This document shows positions 36,981 to 48,989 of a stretch of DNA of 64,000 bases, in pieces; positions within the stretch are counted from its first letter, which is position 1; the number at the start of each line of letters is the position of its first letter. The translations under genes were made by a program, and so were the position numbers. The notes beneath the pieces were generated by a model. It saw nothing but the letters and a program-made list of their open reading frames with translations. It did no database searches and was not told where the DNA came from. The stretch comes from Allium sativum (Eukaryota; Streptophyta; Magnoliopsida; Asparagales; Amaryllidaceae), in contig CM060910.1 of the NCBI GenBank assembly GCA_030737875.1, positions 613,937,303 through 614,001,302 of the forward strand, written 5' to 3'.

Positions 36981-37815
36981 TGTCTCATACAAACTCCAAT
37001 CCAAACCCAACGACTATCGTCCCTAGCTAAATACCCCCATTCCAAACACAATAGGATATGTTTCATAGGCCCATTCGAATGTTTCAGTCAATTTTCCTTC
37101 AAATTATAATATGAAACATTTAATATTCGATTTGAACGTACATTTCAATTTGCCGGGGTCATATACTGATTCTAAAAATTCCCAAAAAATAAATCTAGCT
37201 ATGTTTTGACGATACGGTCCCAACAGAACAAGTTTCGTCGAATTCTGAGACCGTTTGAAAAATGGCCATTTTCTGGTCGATCCAATTTAAATGTAATTGA
37301 CCAAAACACATTTTTCTTCGCCACACTCACATATTAGCCTCAAAAATTATGAAATTTGAAACCTAGCAATAATTTGACATCCCGGATCCAACAAAAGTGG
37401 TTTCGTCAAATTCCGAGGTCGTTTGCAAAATGTCTATTTTCATGGGCTATATAAATTTTATAGCGACCTTTCTGAAAATTCATTTGGCCATAACTTTTGA
37501 CTCGCGCTATGAAACCTTGATTTTTCAGATTCATTAGAAAGATCCTCACTAACAGATTTAAATATTTTTGGTTTCACTAAAATCTGTTTTATTCTGCACC
37601 CGGTACAGTCATTCAAAGTTTGAATTCAAATTTTGAAACTGCTGCGCCATTTCAGGCCTTGTTTATAATTTAAAATAATTATATTTACTTTCAAACATCG
37701 ATTCAAACATACTTTTCGTCGTTATTATTTAAAATATTAATTTTAAATATCTAAAATCCACTAAAATAGCCAATTTAAAAATTTTAAACTAGTTCGGATT
37801 TTCCGGGTTGTTACA
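36981..37815 (-). mobile_element. Solo LTR B, 5' portion (minus strand)
   Basis: On the minus strand this begins TGTAACAACCCGG at 37815 and holds the U3 of B, with GACGAAACC-type modules and a stretch (36985-37040) closely matching 40860-40905 of element C. B and C are therefore close relatives. Confidence 0.88.
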
Positions 37816-37820
37816 TCACT
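37816..37820. other. Target-site duplication TCACT, right of B
   Basis: Matches 26119-26123. Confidence 0.93.
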
Positions 37821-39204
37821 TCTAAACGCAAGTCTAAAAGAGTTTCCTTGAAGAGCTCCAGGCCCTGGTCTTCCACATACTTTTTCCTAAACATTAAATC
37901 TCTATTTTAAATACTGTTTAATTACACTAATTGTCTACCAAATATGATGTGCAAGAATTTCTCTTATTAATATTCCTTCAACGTTTAAACTTTAAATAAC
38001 TAGTGACATAATCAAGAATAAACAATGGTAAGGAAATTAACTTACAGGGACAAAACATCACTAGCTTTTAGTTTCTTAGAAAATTAAGCACATGCTGTCA
38101 CCACGATTTCAGAGACCGAAAGATAAAATAAAGTTTACAATCCAATAACTCGGATCAATGGGAATGGAATGAACATTCTCTCATGTATACTATTTTGGTT
38201 CAACATGGATGCGTTCAAGACTTGTATGCATCTAAACTAATACAATAAAATAAGGTAAATAAAATACAGAATTTTATATCATATCCCAAAATCTAAAACA
38301 TCATCTCATACACACACACAACTCATCAAATCATATATACTAATATAATGAAATATCAGTTAGTTTTGAGCAAAGCAAATACTCGCCTTCATCGTTAGCT
38401 GCAGATTTCATATCGCAGCCCGCAAAATTGGATTCATAAATCAATGCAAAAGGTAGTACTATTGGATAATAACAGGTTTAATGCAAGAGCATAAACAGTA
38501 AAGAACATCATTATTGGAGAAGCAGACAATGCTTCAAAGATAGTATATGCAATTACAAATTCTGTTGAGGCATTACAAAGTAATCCATAGATATATTCGA
38601 GAATAAATGGAGTGAATAGGCAGAATTCTGCATAGGCTTACTGAAGAAGTAGATAATATATAGATAAGGAAATAACTCTATGCACTCTTCAGCTTGTATT
38701 GCACATGTTTTAGCTAGTTAGATTACATTCAAACTTTAATGCGTTATGACATGTCAAGGGAACTTTACATCGACTTGTCTCAAATATGTTTTTATTATGA
38801 CTTGTAAGGTTTTGTTATTTATAATTCAGTACGAGTAGAAAATTTCTTTTATAAATAGTTTGCTAAAGATATGATGCTACATTAGAGTACTGAGTAAACA
38901 AATGGATACCTCAGTACATGCAGCGCTCCTAATCATTTGACATCATAGCAAGCACACACAAAATACTGCATTGGTTAGGTAGTATTGAACCATTAAGCAC
39001 CATAAACAAATAAATTTATAGATGAATATTGATTTTTTTAAAATCACACAATAGATGAGTGCACTAGATGGTTAAATATTAAAAAAAAATAGCAAACCTA
39101 ACTTAATTCAAATATGCATATTGCATAACAACTAAGTTTTTGAAGTCCAGTTACTATACATATGCTTATATATGTTCTCCAAGGACACGATTAAAATTAA
39201 TACT

Positions 39205-39331
39205 TGAAATTGCACTAAGACTAACTGAATTTTCAATATTGCTCTAAGCATTGTTTATGCTTATGAAATTGCATTAAGACCAACTGAATTTTTAATATTG
39301 CTCTAAGCATTGTTTATGTTTATGAAATTGC
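39205..39331. repeat. 59-bp tandem duplication
   Basis: TGAAATTGCA...CTAAGCATTGTTTATG is repeated at 39205 and 39264, with a partial third start at 39323. The copies differ at a few bases. No function seen. Confidence 0.8.
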
Positions 39332-39972
39332 CAGTCATGGAGCAATATGTTGTATAATTTTGGCGGTTTGAAAAAAAATACACAGTTGAGGAGAAGAATT
39401 GCAGTTACCTCATTTGCTAGATGTAATTTTTATCAAGTTCAAACTATACTCCCGCTTATACCTTTCCTGAAACAATTTCCATGTGGAGAAGACCTAAAAA
39501 TCCACATCGATAACCAAAATCCATAGCACTTAAAGCTTTCATTCATAAATGTTCAATTACCAAAAAATATAGTTTCTTCTGTAATAATTTTATTCATGAT
39601 TGTGCTTACCAAAATCGAAATCGAAATTAGGGTTCCAACACATTTTCTTCAGATGCGAAGATTAGAAGACATTCCGATGCAGACTCTTCAGAACGAGAGA
39701 GCGAAGTTTGATTTCTCATAGAATAAGAGGGAAGCTGTGGTTTTTGAGGGAGAGATAAGTAGTTTTCGAGGGATATGAATTGCTTTTGAGAAGGAAAATA
39801 GAAAATAATTGTGCAGTAGGAGGGAAACAAAATGCTTCTAGAAGGAGACCAAAATTTTATGAGAGACTGGGAGCGTTACAACAATTTATGAAACAAAATT
39901 GACTTGAAAAGTATGAAATTAATTGTAAATAATAACAGTTCATGCTAACGCGTTATTAAATTGCGTTATTAA

Positions 39973-39992
39973 CAACATATTTTGTTGTAGTG
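39973..39992 (-). mobile_element. CACTA-type terminal inverted repeat (one end)
   Basis: Read on the minus strand this starts CACTACAACAAAATATG, typical of plant En/Spm-like CACTA ends. No transposase remnant is visible and the partner end is missing from the window, so this call rests on the terminus alone. Confidence 0.4.
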
Positions 39993-40147
39993 TCATGAGC
40001 GGAAGAACTACTCATTAAATTTCTCTGGTTCGCGCCCAGAGGTATTATGACTTGTGATTCGGTCGAGATTGAAATCTATGGATTGCAAGGACTTCTTGCT
40101 ACTGATTCTTAGGGTGATTTCTATATATAATGTGGTAAGAGGGTGCC
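39993..40147 (+). mobile_element. Fragment of a D-like LTR
   Basis: Matches 14905-15047 of D: GGAAGAAC near the start, then GTTGCAAGGACTTCT-like sequence, CTACTGATTC and a GTAAGAGGGTGCC end. Many differences mark it as much older than D. C inserted into it, so the rest would lie beyond the right edge of the window and the left part beyond the CACTA-like segment. Confidence 0.65.
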
Positions 40148-42719
40148 TGTAACAACCCGGAAAATGAGCCAATTTCAAATTTCTAATTTGGTTATTTTAA
40201 TGAATTTGGAGTAATTGAAATAAAATATTTCAATTAAATAACGAGTTAGAAATAGTGCGACAATTTAAAATTTTGAATTCGAACTTTGACTGAACGTACA
40301 GGATGCAAAATAAAACGGATTTTAGCGAAACCATAAATATTTAAATCTTTTTAAGAGTATCTTTCTAATGAATCTGAAAAAACAAAATTTCATAGCGGGA
40401 ATCAAAAGTTATGGCCAGTTGAATATTCAAAATGGTCGCTATGGAATAAATATAGCCCTTGAAAATTGACATTTTGGAAACGACCTCCGTTTTTGATGAA
40501 ACCACTTTCGTTGGATCCGGGATGTCAATTTATTGCTAGGTTTCAAATTACATAATTTTTGGAATTAATATGTGAGTGTGGCGAAGGAAAATGTATTTGG
40601 TTGATTTCAGTCAAATTAGATCGACCAGAAAATGACCATTTTTCAAATGGTCTCAGAATTCGACGAAATCAGTTTTGTTGGAACCGTATCGTCCCAACAT
40701 AGCTATATTTATTTTTCGGGAATTTTTGGAATCAGTATGTGGCCCCGGCAAATTAAAATGTATGTTCAAAATAGAATTTGAATGTTTTATATTTTAATTT
40801 GAAGAATAACAGACTGTAATAGTCGAACAGGCTTACGAAACATATTCCATTGTGTCCGGGATGGGGGTATTTAGCTAGGGGCTATAGTCATGGGGTTTGA
40901 ATTGGTGCTCGTCTAAGAAAACTCTAATTTTTGAAATAATATATATATTGGCCAATAGGAATAATTCATTCATTAATTACAATTATAAAAAAATATCAGA
41001 AAACCCCGACTTTCTCTCTCACCAACGGAGAACTGAGCTCCATCCTTATCGACCATATTCCGACCAATCCACTTCGAATTAGCCCCTTCCCCGTTGGAAT
41101 TTTTTGAAGCTCTCATTCCCAACTTCAAATCCATATAAATTTCATCCCATCCTGTTGCGTGTTTCTCGAGATCTGGGCCCGAGAACCTCCACCACGTCGC
41201 ACTGAATTTCTCCTCCACTGGTTCGAGTTCAACATGGTTGGGTCCTTTAGGCATGCGACTCCAAGCATTCCATCATGGTGAAGTATGATCGACAAATCGC
41301 TTCATGGATTTCGCGATAATTCAAAACCTAGTTTTGAACATTCAAAGAAGGTATACGGCCTTTGTTTTTAAAATAGAAAATAACACTTCTAAGTGTTGCA
41401 AATCGTGATATTCAAATAAAAATCATATCTTTTTGCAATGTTGACAAAATTCGATGAAACAGGAAACATCAGACTCGTAGCGACATCATCTACATTATAG
41501 AAGAAGCAAGAACGTATTCCGAGCTCGCTACAAATTTCGAAAGGATTAAAATCAGTGTGAGACATCTAAATTCAATATGGAATGGAAATGCGTTGTATAA
41601 ATTATATGAGCGAAATATAAATTATATATGCATTGTACACCACATGTATGAGCGTTGTAAAAGTTATATGAGCGAGGTATAAATTATACATGCATTGTAA
41701 AAATCATATATATGTTGAAATGGAAATGAAATATATATATGTATATATACACTCCCCTCGTCCACAGACCATAGACGATATGAATTGATTATGTAGACGT
41801 GAAATTGATTGATAATGCATATGGTTGAAAATTAGTTGAAATGCGAATGGTCGGAAATATTTGTTTGTGGTTGAAAGAAATTGTTTGTGGTTGAAACAAT
41901 GGGAATTATTGTGGAAAATTCATATGATATGAAATTGATCTTAGATCATTTAGATAAGCTCCTTATGGAATGCCGCGAGGCCTAAGGTAGTGCGAGGAGT
42001 CGTACTTTGGACGGTGCCGGTTTTTAACCCCCCACCGTTACGCTTCCAAAATTTTCAGTAATATCTATGTGTTTGAATTATTTTCATGTATTGAATTATA
42101 TTCATGCGTTGAATAAATTGTTTAGATAATAAAAATCACATTTTTATTATGCGTCTGAAGTATATGAAGTGTGCATGTCTGAGATATTCATATGTTGAGA
42201 TATTCATGTGTTGAATGACATTCATTGTTGAAAAAATTGTTTGAATGGTAAAAATCACATTTTTATCTAATGTATGGACTATACAAAATACTAGTTTTTT
42301 AAATAAATAATTTTAACTTCAAAAATATCATTTTTATCTTATTTACGAAGTACATAAAATATTTGTGTTTCAAATAAATTGTTTTAACGATAAAAATAAA
42401 TTTTTTGTTATGTGTATGAACTAATTAAAATATTCGTACGTTGAAAAGGATTCACGGGCTGAATAAAAGGATTGAACAATAAAATTTACATCTTATTGTG
42501 AATATGAAGTGCTAAAAACATTCATGTGTAGAATAAATATTTTGAACGATAAAAATATCATTTTTATAATGTAAACGACTCGCTAAAAATACACCTGTGT
42601 TGAAACACATTTTTGTTCGCCAAAAATAACATTTTTATCCTATGTATGAAGTGTTAAAAATAACCGCGTGTTGAAATAAACATTTGTTCGCTATAAATAT
42701 TATTTTAGTTTAGTTCTGC

Positions 42720-42721
<2 letters not shown>

Positions 42722-42773
<52 letters not shown>

Positions 42774-42791
42774 ATGTGTGTGTGTGTGTGT
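42722..42791 (+). repeat. TA/TG microsatellite in C 5' LTR
   Basis: A short TA run passes into about 30 TG dinucleotides. The 3' LTR has a shorter TG/CG run at the same place (62811-62842), so the tract changed length after insertion. Confidence 0.9.
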
Positions 42792-45280
42792 TGAACAGGA
42801 ATATGGATAAGCTGTTGAGTAAAGAATATATTTGCATGCTCGACAAATAGGTAAGCCTTAATAAGTTGGCTACGCAATTTTATTATTACATAAACTCATG
42901 TGAATGCCATTGGATGCAGAGTGCTTGTTATTCTGTGTGAAATAATAAATGTCGCCATAGGATAGTAACAATTAATTTTGAACTACACTACATGGCATAC
43001 TTCTTGAAGATAACATAACCTATCATATACCACATAAGCATTTGGAGCTTATGTGACGAGGTGGAAGATTTACCATACAAGCAAGAGGCTTATATGGCGA
43101 TGACTATATTTCAGGTTGAACTAAAGACTGATATGGATTATATAAAATATAACGATAAATTTCCAGATAATAAAAACCCCACACGGGTCTGGAGATGACA
43201 ATAAACAAGTCTCTCTAGTCATTAAGGCACAAAAACCATTTATAGGGTGACGAGATTTTATTCTCTGGGGTTATGATCTATACACCCTCCCCTGTGGACA
43301 CTGGAATATATTACTATAAATATGTTCATGCTTTTTAGGATTTATTGGATAACTAATACGGCCCAATAAATTTCCAAACCCCCCCTCGGTACAAAGGAGG
43401 TTATGGCGAAATTTTCTGAAATTTAAAGGCATTAGTGAAATATTTGAAGTGAAAAAGATATAAAAATTGCCGAATGAATTATATATACATATAAATATAA
43501 ATAAAATAAAATGAATAATGATGCTGCAGTTCATATTTTGGAATCATAATTTTAAACGATTATATAGGGAAATCCAAATATCGGATTTTCTCGAAACCGG
43601 AACCGTTAGGTTCGCTTTGGAAAAATCTTTCCAACGATATAAAGTTTGTTAAAATCCAACGGTTTGATTGTGTGGAATGTAAAATTCAAATCTGAATAAA
43701 AATAGCGCCAGAATGATTTATATTTATATATATAAATATAAATTAAATAAAACGAATAACGACGCTGCACTTTGTATTTTGGAATCGCAACTTTAAACGA
43801 TTATATCGAGAGATCCGACCATCGGATTTTCCCAAAACTGGAACCGTTGGGTTCGCTTTGGAGAGATCTTTCCAATGGAATCAACTTCGTTAAGATCCGA
43901 CGGTTAGATTTTGAGAAATGCGTAAATCAAAATTAGAGAAAAACAGCGCTAGGGCCACGTTATGGCCTGAAACGTCGTTTAATTAAATGGCACTATTTTC
44001 AAATAAATAAAAATAGTTGTATATCATTATAAAATATTATAGGCGATATGGAATAGAAATAAACCGATTCTACTTGGTTTGCTTGATATTTGATGGTTGA
44101 ATGTGTTTGACATTAAAAATTATATAAAGAACTGAAATGTGGATGTCAAATAATTTAACCATGGACAGAATTGATTTGAATCTAATATACGTGAATTATT
44201 TGTAAAAGCCGAGTTAATGCTCATTTCAAATAATTGATCGACGAATAAATGTCGAAGATACAAAGACGGTGCAAGACCATTGATCTTCACATCGTGTAGA
44301 TTACAACTGATGCCTTTGAGATTGGTAGCTCCCTTGATGAGGTTATAGTGGTAGTAGTCTGAACGTACTTGTTAATCGTCCGGATATGCGAGGGCCTCTC
44401 TCCTGTATTGGACATACGGAAGAGGAATAAGGTGCCCCTGGTTTCGTTGAGACCCAGAACGGACTTGTAAATGTATGTGTGTCTGACGTGTATTCTGCGT
44501 TGTATTCATTGATTTCTACTAAATATACATCTGTTTGGTGGCGGAGAATTTATTCTCTTGCTTAACGCCCTTCTCTGAGACGTACGAGCTCAGAGGTTGT
44601 ATATCGGTAGGCATCAGTGGTATGGTGTGCATTGACAACGTGGCATGCAAAGATGCAAATGATCAAGGCTTTTGTTGAAAAGAAGAGTCTTGTGGTTGAT
44701 GATCAAAGCATGGCTTTATAGCGTAGCTTTGTGTATGGCATTAATTCGCGAGCCTCACACCTCGGTATGAGTTAAAAACGGGATAAGGGAACCCCAAGGA
44801 GGACATGACGTTTCTTTCTAGTTATGGGTGGTGTCAGCGTTTTACTCGCCCTGACATGGTTGATTATTATACCTTTGTGGATTTTGGCATGTGAGGCGCC
44901 TCGATTATATCGGTCTCTACGGAGCCGATGGATAGTTCTGATAGGACCGGGAAACGTGTGTTCAGGAATTGCCAATCCACTAACGCAAGTGTGGACCGGC
45001 CTTGGAGGATCCAAGGGCTACCCAGAGTGTGTAGTCCTGGGGCATTTGCTAGAGTGTCTCGAAGCCGGCGAGGAGTACATCCCTTGCCTCGACTCATGAT
45101 GGAATCCAAATTTCCAATACGAAATCACGGATTTGATTGTAACATATATATGGCGACGTAGTGGTATGGGGCACTTATGTCGTCTAGAATTGATATTTAT
45201 GATTGAATTTTCTTTTGAAGCATATATGCACTAGCAATAATATCAAATGATTTTGCTTTACATGTATTAAGCATATTTTG

Positions 45281-45352
45281 GCCATTATAAGGTAAAACCC
45301 TATCCTCCGGTTTGCGTTGCATTGTATGATGGGACTTGGGTCTTATAATGGC
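45281..45352 (+). other. Conserved RNA hairpin H1 in C
   Basis: The stem GCCATTATAAG with CTTATAATGGC has the same C-G pair as B. The inner pairs ACCC/GGGT and TCC/GGA are kept. The loop has GCGTTGCATTGTATGATG. Confidence 0.65.
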
Positions 45353-45985
45353 TGCATTTTTATAAAATGCATTGCGTTGTTTAAATAATTTACCTTGTTT
45401 AACGCACTGGCAATCACTGGAGTAACCCCGTTCCGCGAAAGTGGCATGATTTGCCTTGTTATTGTTGTTTTTCCAGTTAAGTAGATTTCTCATACCAATC
45501 CCATGACTGACTCGTAGCTTGTTTCACTTTGCAAACTCGGGTGCCTTTATTTTCACATGGGCAGCCTAGTGACAGGTGTCAGGGTATATTTTGGCCTTTG
45601 CACTACAGCATGGAGTGCATCTTTTAGCTTGTATGGAGAGGACTTGACTTCTCAGTATTTCGGCTATGTGATATTCCGCCATTAGTACCTTATGTATATG
45701 ATTCCGCTTACCGCGATGTAGACAGATTTACTTCTATTGTGTATCTATGATGTATATGTACTAGTTATCTTGATGTAGATTGGTCATTTCCTTTCTTGCA
45801 CTAAGTTGTATCCTACACTGTGCTACTCTGATGTTGTTACATATTATGATTTCGCTGTCATATTGATGTAAATTATTCTATTTTCTATTTATGCTATTAT
45901 TTGTTCACTGCTAATAATGATTAATGTGTTATATTCCAATGATTATCCTTAATTCCGTCATACGGAGTTTTAAGATCATCACAGG

Positions 45986-45997
45986 TGGTATCATAGC
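45986..45997 (+). promoter_or_regulatory. Primer-binding site of C
   Basis: TGGTATCATAGC lies two bases after the LTR and matches the initiator Met tRNA site except for one base (T for G), a decay seen also in the genes. Confidence 0.85.
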
Positions 45998-46245
45998 TTT
46001 GGTTAATCTTAGTTCTAGAATTTAACACGTTAAACACCTCGTCAAGATAGAATCAGTAGTGTTCTAAGACGAGTAGCTCATTAGAGATAGGATTAGTATT
46101 GTCCTAGAATGAGCTAAGTAGAATAGCAAAATAACCTGATCAGTACATCGTTATCTGTTCATATATTCTTCTGCTTTTACCATATCTTAAAATTATCATA
46201 CTTGTGAGCTTGACTCTTTTCTTGCTGGTACAGAACTTGACTTAG
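45998..46245 (+). other. Leader between primer site and gag of C
   Basis: A 248-bp untranslated stretch with two related copies of an AGTAGTGTTCTAAGACGAG-like phrase (about 46050-46075 and 46090-46115). It ends in a pyrimidine-rich run and GGTACAG (46226-46232), a plausible 3' splice site 13 bases before the gag start codon. It could join the leader donor at 41351. Confidence 0.4.
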
Positions 46246-47175
46246 ATGGCTACACGAGCAGCTGCAGCTACGGGTAGAGCAGGCCGAGGAGGCCGAGGAG
46301 GAGGATAGGGGAATATCCCTGTCGTCCCAAAGCCTTTGGTTCAGCCACCACTACCCCCTTGACCGTTTGAGTTAGACCGAGTGGGAAAGACATATAGGAA
46401 TATGGGAGGCAAGCAATTTTCAGGCACTGGTACTGCAATTGAAGCCTTAGGATGGTTGAACACATGTGAGAAGATCATCAGGGGCGTGGGTCTTGAGGAT
46501 CAGAAGAAAAGATTTATGGGCGCTTGGCTATTGCAGGACGAGGCCCAACTCTGGTGGGATGCCATCACCTTAAATGAGGAAGAGGTAGAGACGACATGGA
46601 ATGAATTCAAAACACTATTCAAAGAGAAGTTCGTTCCAGAGCAAGAGATGGAGTGCTTGCATGAAGGGTTTGCCAATCTCCAGCAAGGAGATCGCACCAT
46701 CCAGGAGTACCTCAATAGGTTCACTCAGCTATCCAACTACGCTCCAGAGCTTGTTCAGACTGTGAAGGCAAAGAATAAGAGGTTCATTCATGGACTTCAA
46801 CGCAAGTACCAGGATAGGGCAATGAGCCATGTTAACCTTACATTTGCCGAGATTGTGGATATGGCTTGCAATTATGAGAGCCTAGATATGAGAAACATGC
46901 AAATAGACTGCACAAAGAATCAGGCGAGGAATAAGCGCAAGACTTCAGAAAGTCAGCCCGAATCCAGCAACATAGCAGCTAATGCCAAACCACAAACTAA
47001 TAGGCCACCCAGAGGAAACTGCTACAACTGCGGTCAAGTTGGCCATTACTCCAATGTACGCACCGCTCCAAAGCAGCAGAAGTCCAACTAACCCAGCTCG
47101 AGCCAGAACCCACGCAAACCTGTTGAGTGTTTCAACTGCCACCAGATGGGGCACATCAGAAGGAACTGTCATTTG
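46246..47175 (+). pseudogene. gag: gag of chromovirus C (broken)
   Basis: Gag forms the cytoplasmic particle that packages element RNA. The start at 46246 opens a short Ala/Gly/Arg-rich N terminus. In-frame stops at 46306 (TAG), 46360 (TGA) and 47089 (TAA) break it. The body (46381-47088) holds the retrotransposon gag domain, with WLNTCEKII, the aromatic block AQLWWDAI, and the RTIQEYLNRFTQL region. Two CCHC zinc knuckles follow: the first, CYNCGQVGHYSNV, has lost its last cysteine (Arg in its place); the second, CFNCHQMGHIRRNC, is intact. Gag and protease share one frame, as is usual in this clade. It cannot be expressed in full. Confidence 0.9.
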
Positions 47176-47478
47176 CTGAAGAGTTCACAGGTTACGCATG
47201 TATACGAAGGGGCGAATCCGCTAGCTATTAATGGGACAGGTAAACCCGATGTTTTGAGAGGTACCCTTACTATTAAAAATATTCCTATTTTCGTACTATT
47301 TGACACTGGTGCATCACAAAGTTTAATTGCAAGTAACACTGTTAAAAAGTTAAAGTTAAAAATAAGAAAGCTTAAAGAATCAGTTAGAGTTCATAATCTG
47401 GTAGGAGGATCTATTGTTCTCAACCTATATTGTAGAGTGCCCGTTCTTATTCTTATTTCCGGTTTTCTTTTGATCTGA
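47176..47478 (+). pseudogene. Aspartic protease of chromovirus C (broken)
   Basis: Follows gag in the same frame. The catalytic motif is seen as VLFDTGASQSLIA, with DTG at 47302-47310; a single-domain retropepsin cuts the polyprotein as a dimer. After LNLYCRVPVLI the frame ends at 47476-47478. The expected continuation (MDFSEFDIILG, then WL) lies in another frame from 47484, so a frameshift separates protease from RT. Confidence 0.85.
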
Positions 47479-47483
47479 TCATT

Positions 47484-48590
47484 ATGGATTTTTCTGAGTT
47501 CGATATCATTCTTGGGTTGTATTGGTTAACAAGATATGAAGACGAGGTTAGATGTGCCGAAAGAATAGTAAAAATTAAGATAGGATTTGGAGATATTATT
47601 TCTATGCCCTGCCACGGCTCAGAGACAGACAGGAAAGAATTTTGGTCCGCTCTGGAGGTTACTCCTACTTCTCTTGAAAATATTCCTGTCGTTAAACACT
47701 ATGTGAATGTGTTCTAAGAAGTCGAAAGCTTACCTCCGCAAAGAGAAATTGAATTTAGGATTGATCTAATTCCGAATTCCAGGCCAGTAATGCATGCAAT
47801 TCGAAGAATGACATTAAAAGAAAAAGAAGAATTAGGCGATCAAACTCGTCAACTTTTATGGAAGGGTCTGACCAGACCCATCTTTTCTAATCGAGGTGTC
47901 GCTATAGTGTTAGTTCCAAAGTCAGACGGTACTCTCCGATTGTGTGTTGATTACCGAGACCTCAACAAGCAGACGCTCAAGAACAAATATCCATTACCCT
48001 GCATCGATGATTTGTTGGATCAATTGAAGGGAGCACGAGTATTTTCCAGAATGGACCTAGCTACAGGTTTCCATCAACTGAGAATTGCCGAAGAGTGTGT
48101 TCCTTTAACAGCTTTCAGGGGTCCAGACATATTTTATGAGTGGTTAGTAATGTCGTTCGGCTTATGCAATGCTCCAGCATACTTCGTTGATCTAATAAAT
48201 AGTGTCCAAAGAAGTCTTGAATAAATTTGTTCTGGTATTCATCGATGATATTTTAATCTACTCCAAGTCAAAAAGCGAGCATGAAAAGCATTTAGAACAA
48301 GTATTGGGAATTCTGTGAAAGAATGTCTTCAAAGCTAAATTCTCTAAATGTATCTTCTAGCAGGAGGAAGTGAAGTTCCTTGGCCACGTAGTGTGAAAGA
48401 AAGGAATTTTTGTAGATCCAAGCAAAATTACAGCAATTCAAGAATGGAAGCAGCCTACTACACCCATGGAAGTCCAAAGTTTTCTGGGATTGGCTAGTTA
48501 TTATTGGAAACTCATTATGGATTTTTTGAAGATATCCGGTTCATTAACAAAACTTACAAAGAAGCACGAAAGATTTAAGTGGACTCCAGA
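47484..48590 (+). pseudogene. pol: Reverse transcriptase of chromovirus C (broken)
   Basis: Copies element RNA into DNA. The segments are in two frames. 47484-48224 holds the protease-RT linker and the fingers/palm, with [19 protein letters not shown] and [15 protein letters not shown] (first catalytic Asp), and [10 protein letters not shown]; a TAA stops the linker at 47715. At 48222 a stop and one-base shift intervene. The next frame carries the catalytic FIDDIL box (Asp-Asp at 48244-48249), KFLGHVV, and SFLGLASYYW. Stops at 48316 (TGA), 48358 (TAG) and 48394 (TGA) break it. Typical Ty3/gypsy RT with the catalytic residues kept; not functional. Confidence 0.9.
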
Positions 48591-48989
48591 ATGTGAGGAA
48601 GCTTTCCAGGAGCTAAAATTAAAATTGACAACTGCTCCAGTATTAACCATTATCGATGGAAATCAGGATTTGACAGTTTGGACAGATGCTTCTATCAGAG
48701 GTCTTGGTGCATTATTAATGCAAAGAGGCCAAGTAGCTGCTTATGCTGGCCGTCAGTTGAACCGCATGAGAAGAATTATGCAACTCATGATCTGGAATAA
48801 TTAGCCATCGTGTTTGCTATGAAAATATGGAGGCACTATCTATTGGGTGAGAAATTTGAATTATACATTGATCATCAATCATTGAAGTATTTGTTCACCC
48901 AGAAAGACTTGAATATGAGACAACAGCACTGGCGAGAATTTCTTGCAGCATACGATCTAGATATTCTGTATACGCCGTGAAAAGCCAAT
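48591..48989 (+). pseudogene. pol: RNase H of chromovirus C (broken)
   Basis: Degrades the RNA strand of RNA/DNA hybrids during replication. LTVWTDASIRGLGALLMQ gives the first catalytic Asp. A frameshift lies near 48770, after the QLNRM region; the sense then continues in the integrase frame with [16 protein letters not shown] and the [14 protein letters not shown] stretch. Stops at 48798 (TAA) and 48978 (TGA) interrupt it. It ends with KANVVADALSRK, the usual RNase H-to-integrase boundary of this clade. Confidence 0.88.

Larger units (their letters stand above)
37821..39992. other. Low-copy DNA ending in a CACTA-like terminus
   Basis: No recognisable gene. A minus-strand open frame (39627-39830) with an upstream CT-rich region is short and unsupported. 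The right edge, CAACATATTTTGTTGTAGTG (39973-39992), is the reverse complement of a CACTACAACAAAA start as found at CACTA transposon ends. GCGTTATTA-type subterminal repeats precede it (39950-39972). The matching left end was not found in the window. Confidence 0.45.
40148..45983 (+). mobile_element. 5' LTR of chromovirus C (5836 bp)
   Basis: Starts TGTAACAACCCGG and ends ...AAGATCATCACA, two bases before a primer site. U3 has GACGAAA-type modules; a TATA stretch (40937-40951) with CCAAT is followed by a leader and a donor-like AAG|GTATAC (GT at 41351). It then has a palindromic AT-rich array (42110-42700), an extra segment of about 0.75 kb (42720-43470) absent from B, GAGGCGCCTC (44893-44902) and hairpin H1 (45281-45352). 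It differs from the 3' LTR at many positions, so C is much older than D. Confidence 0.88.
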
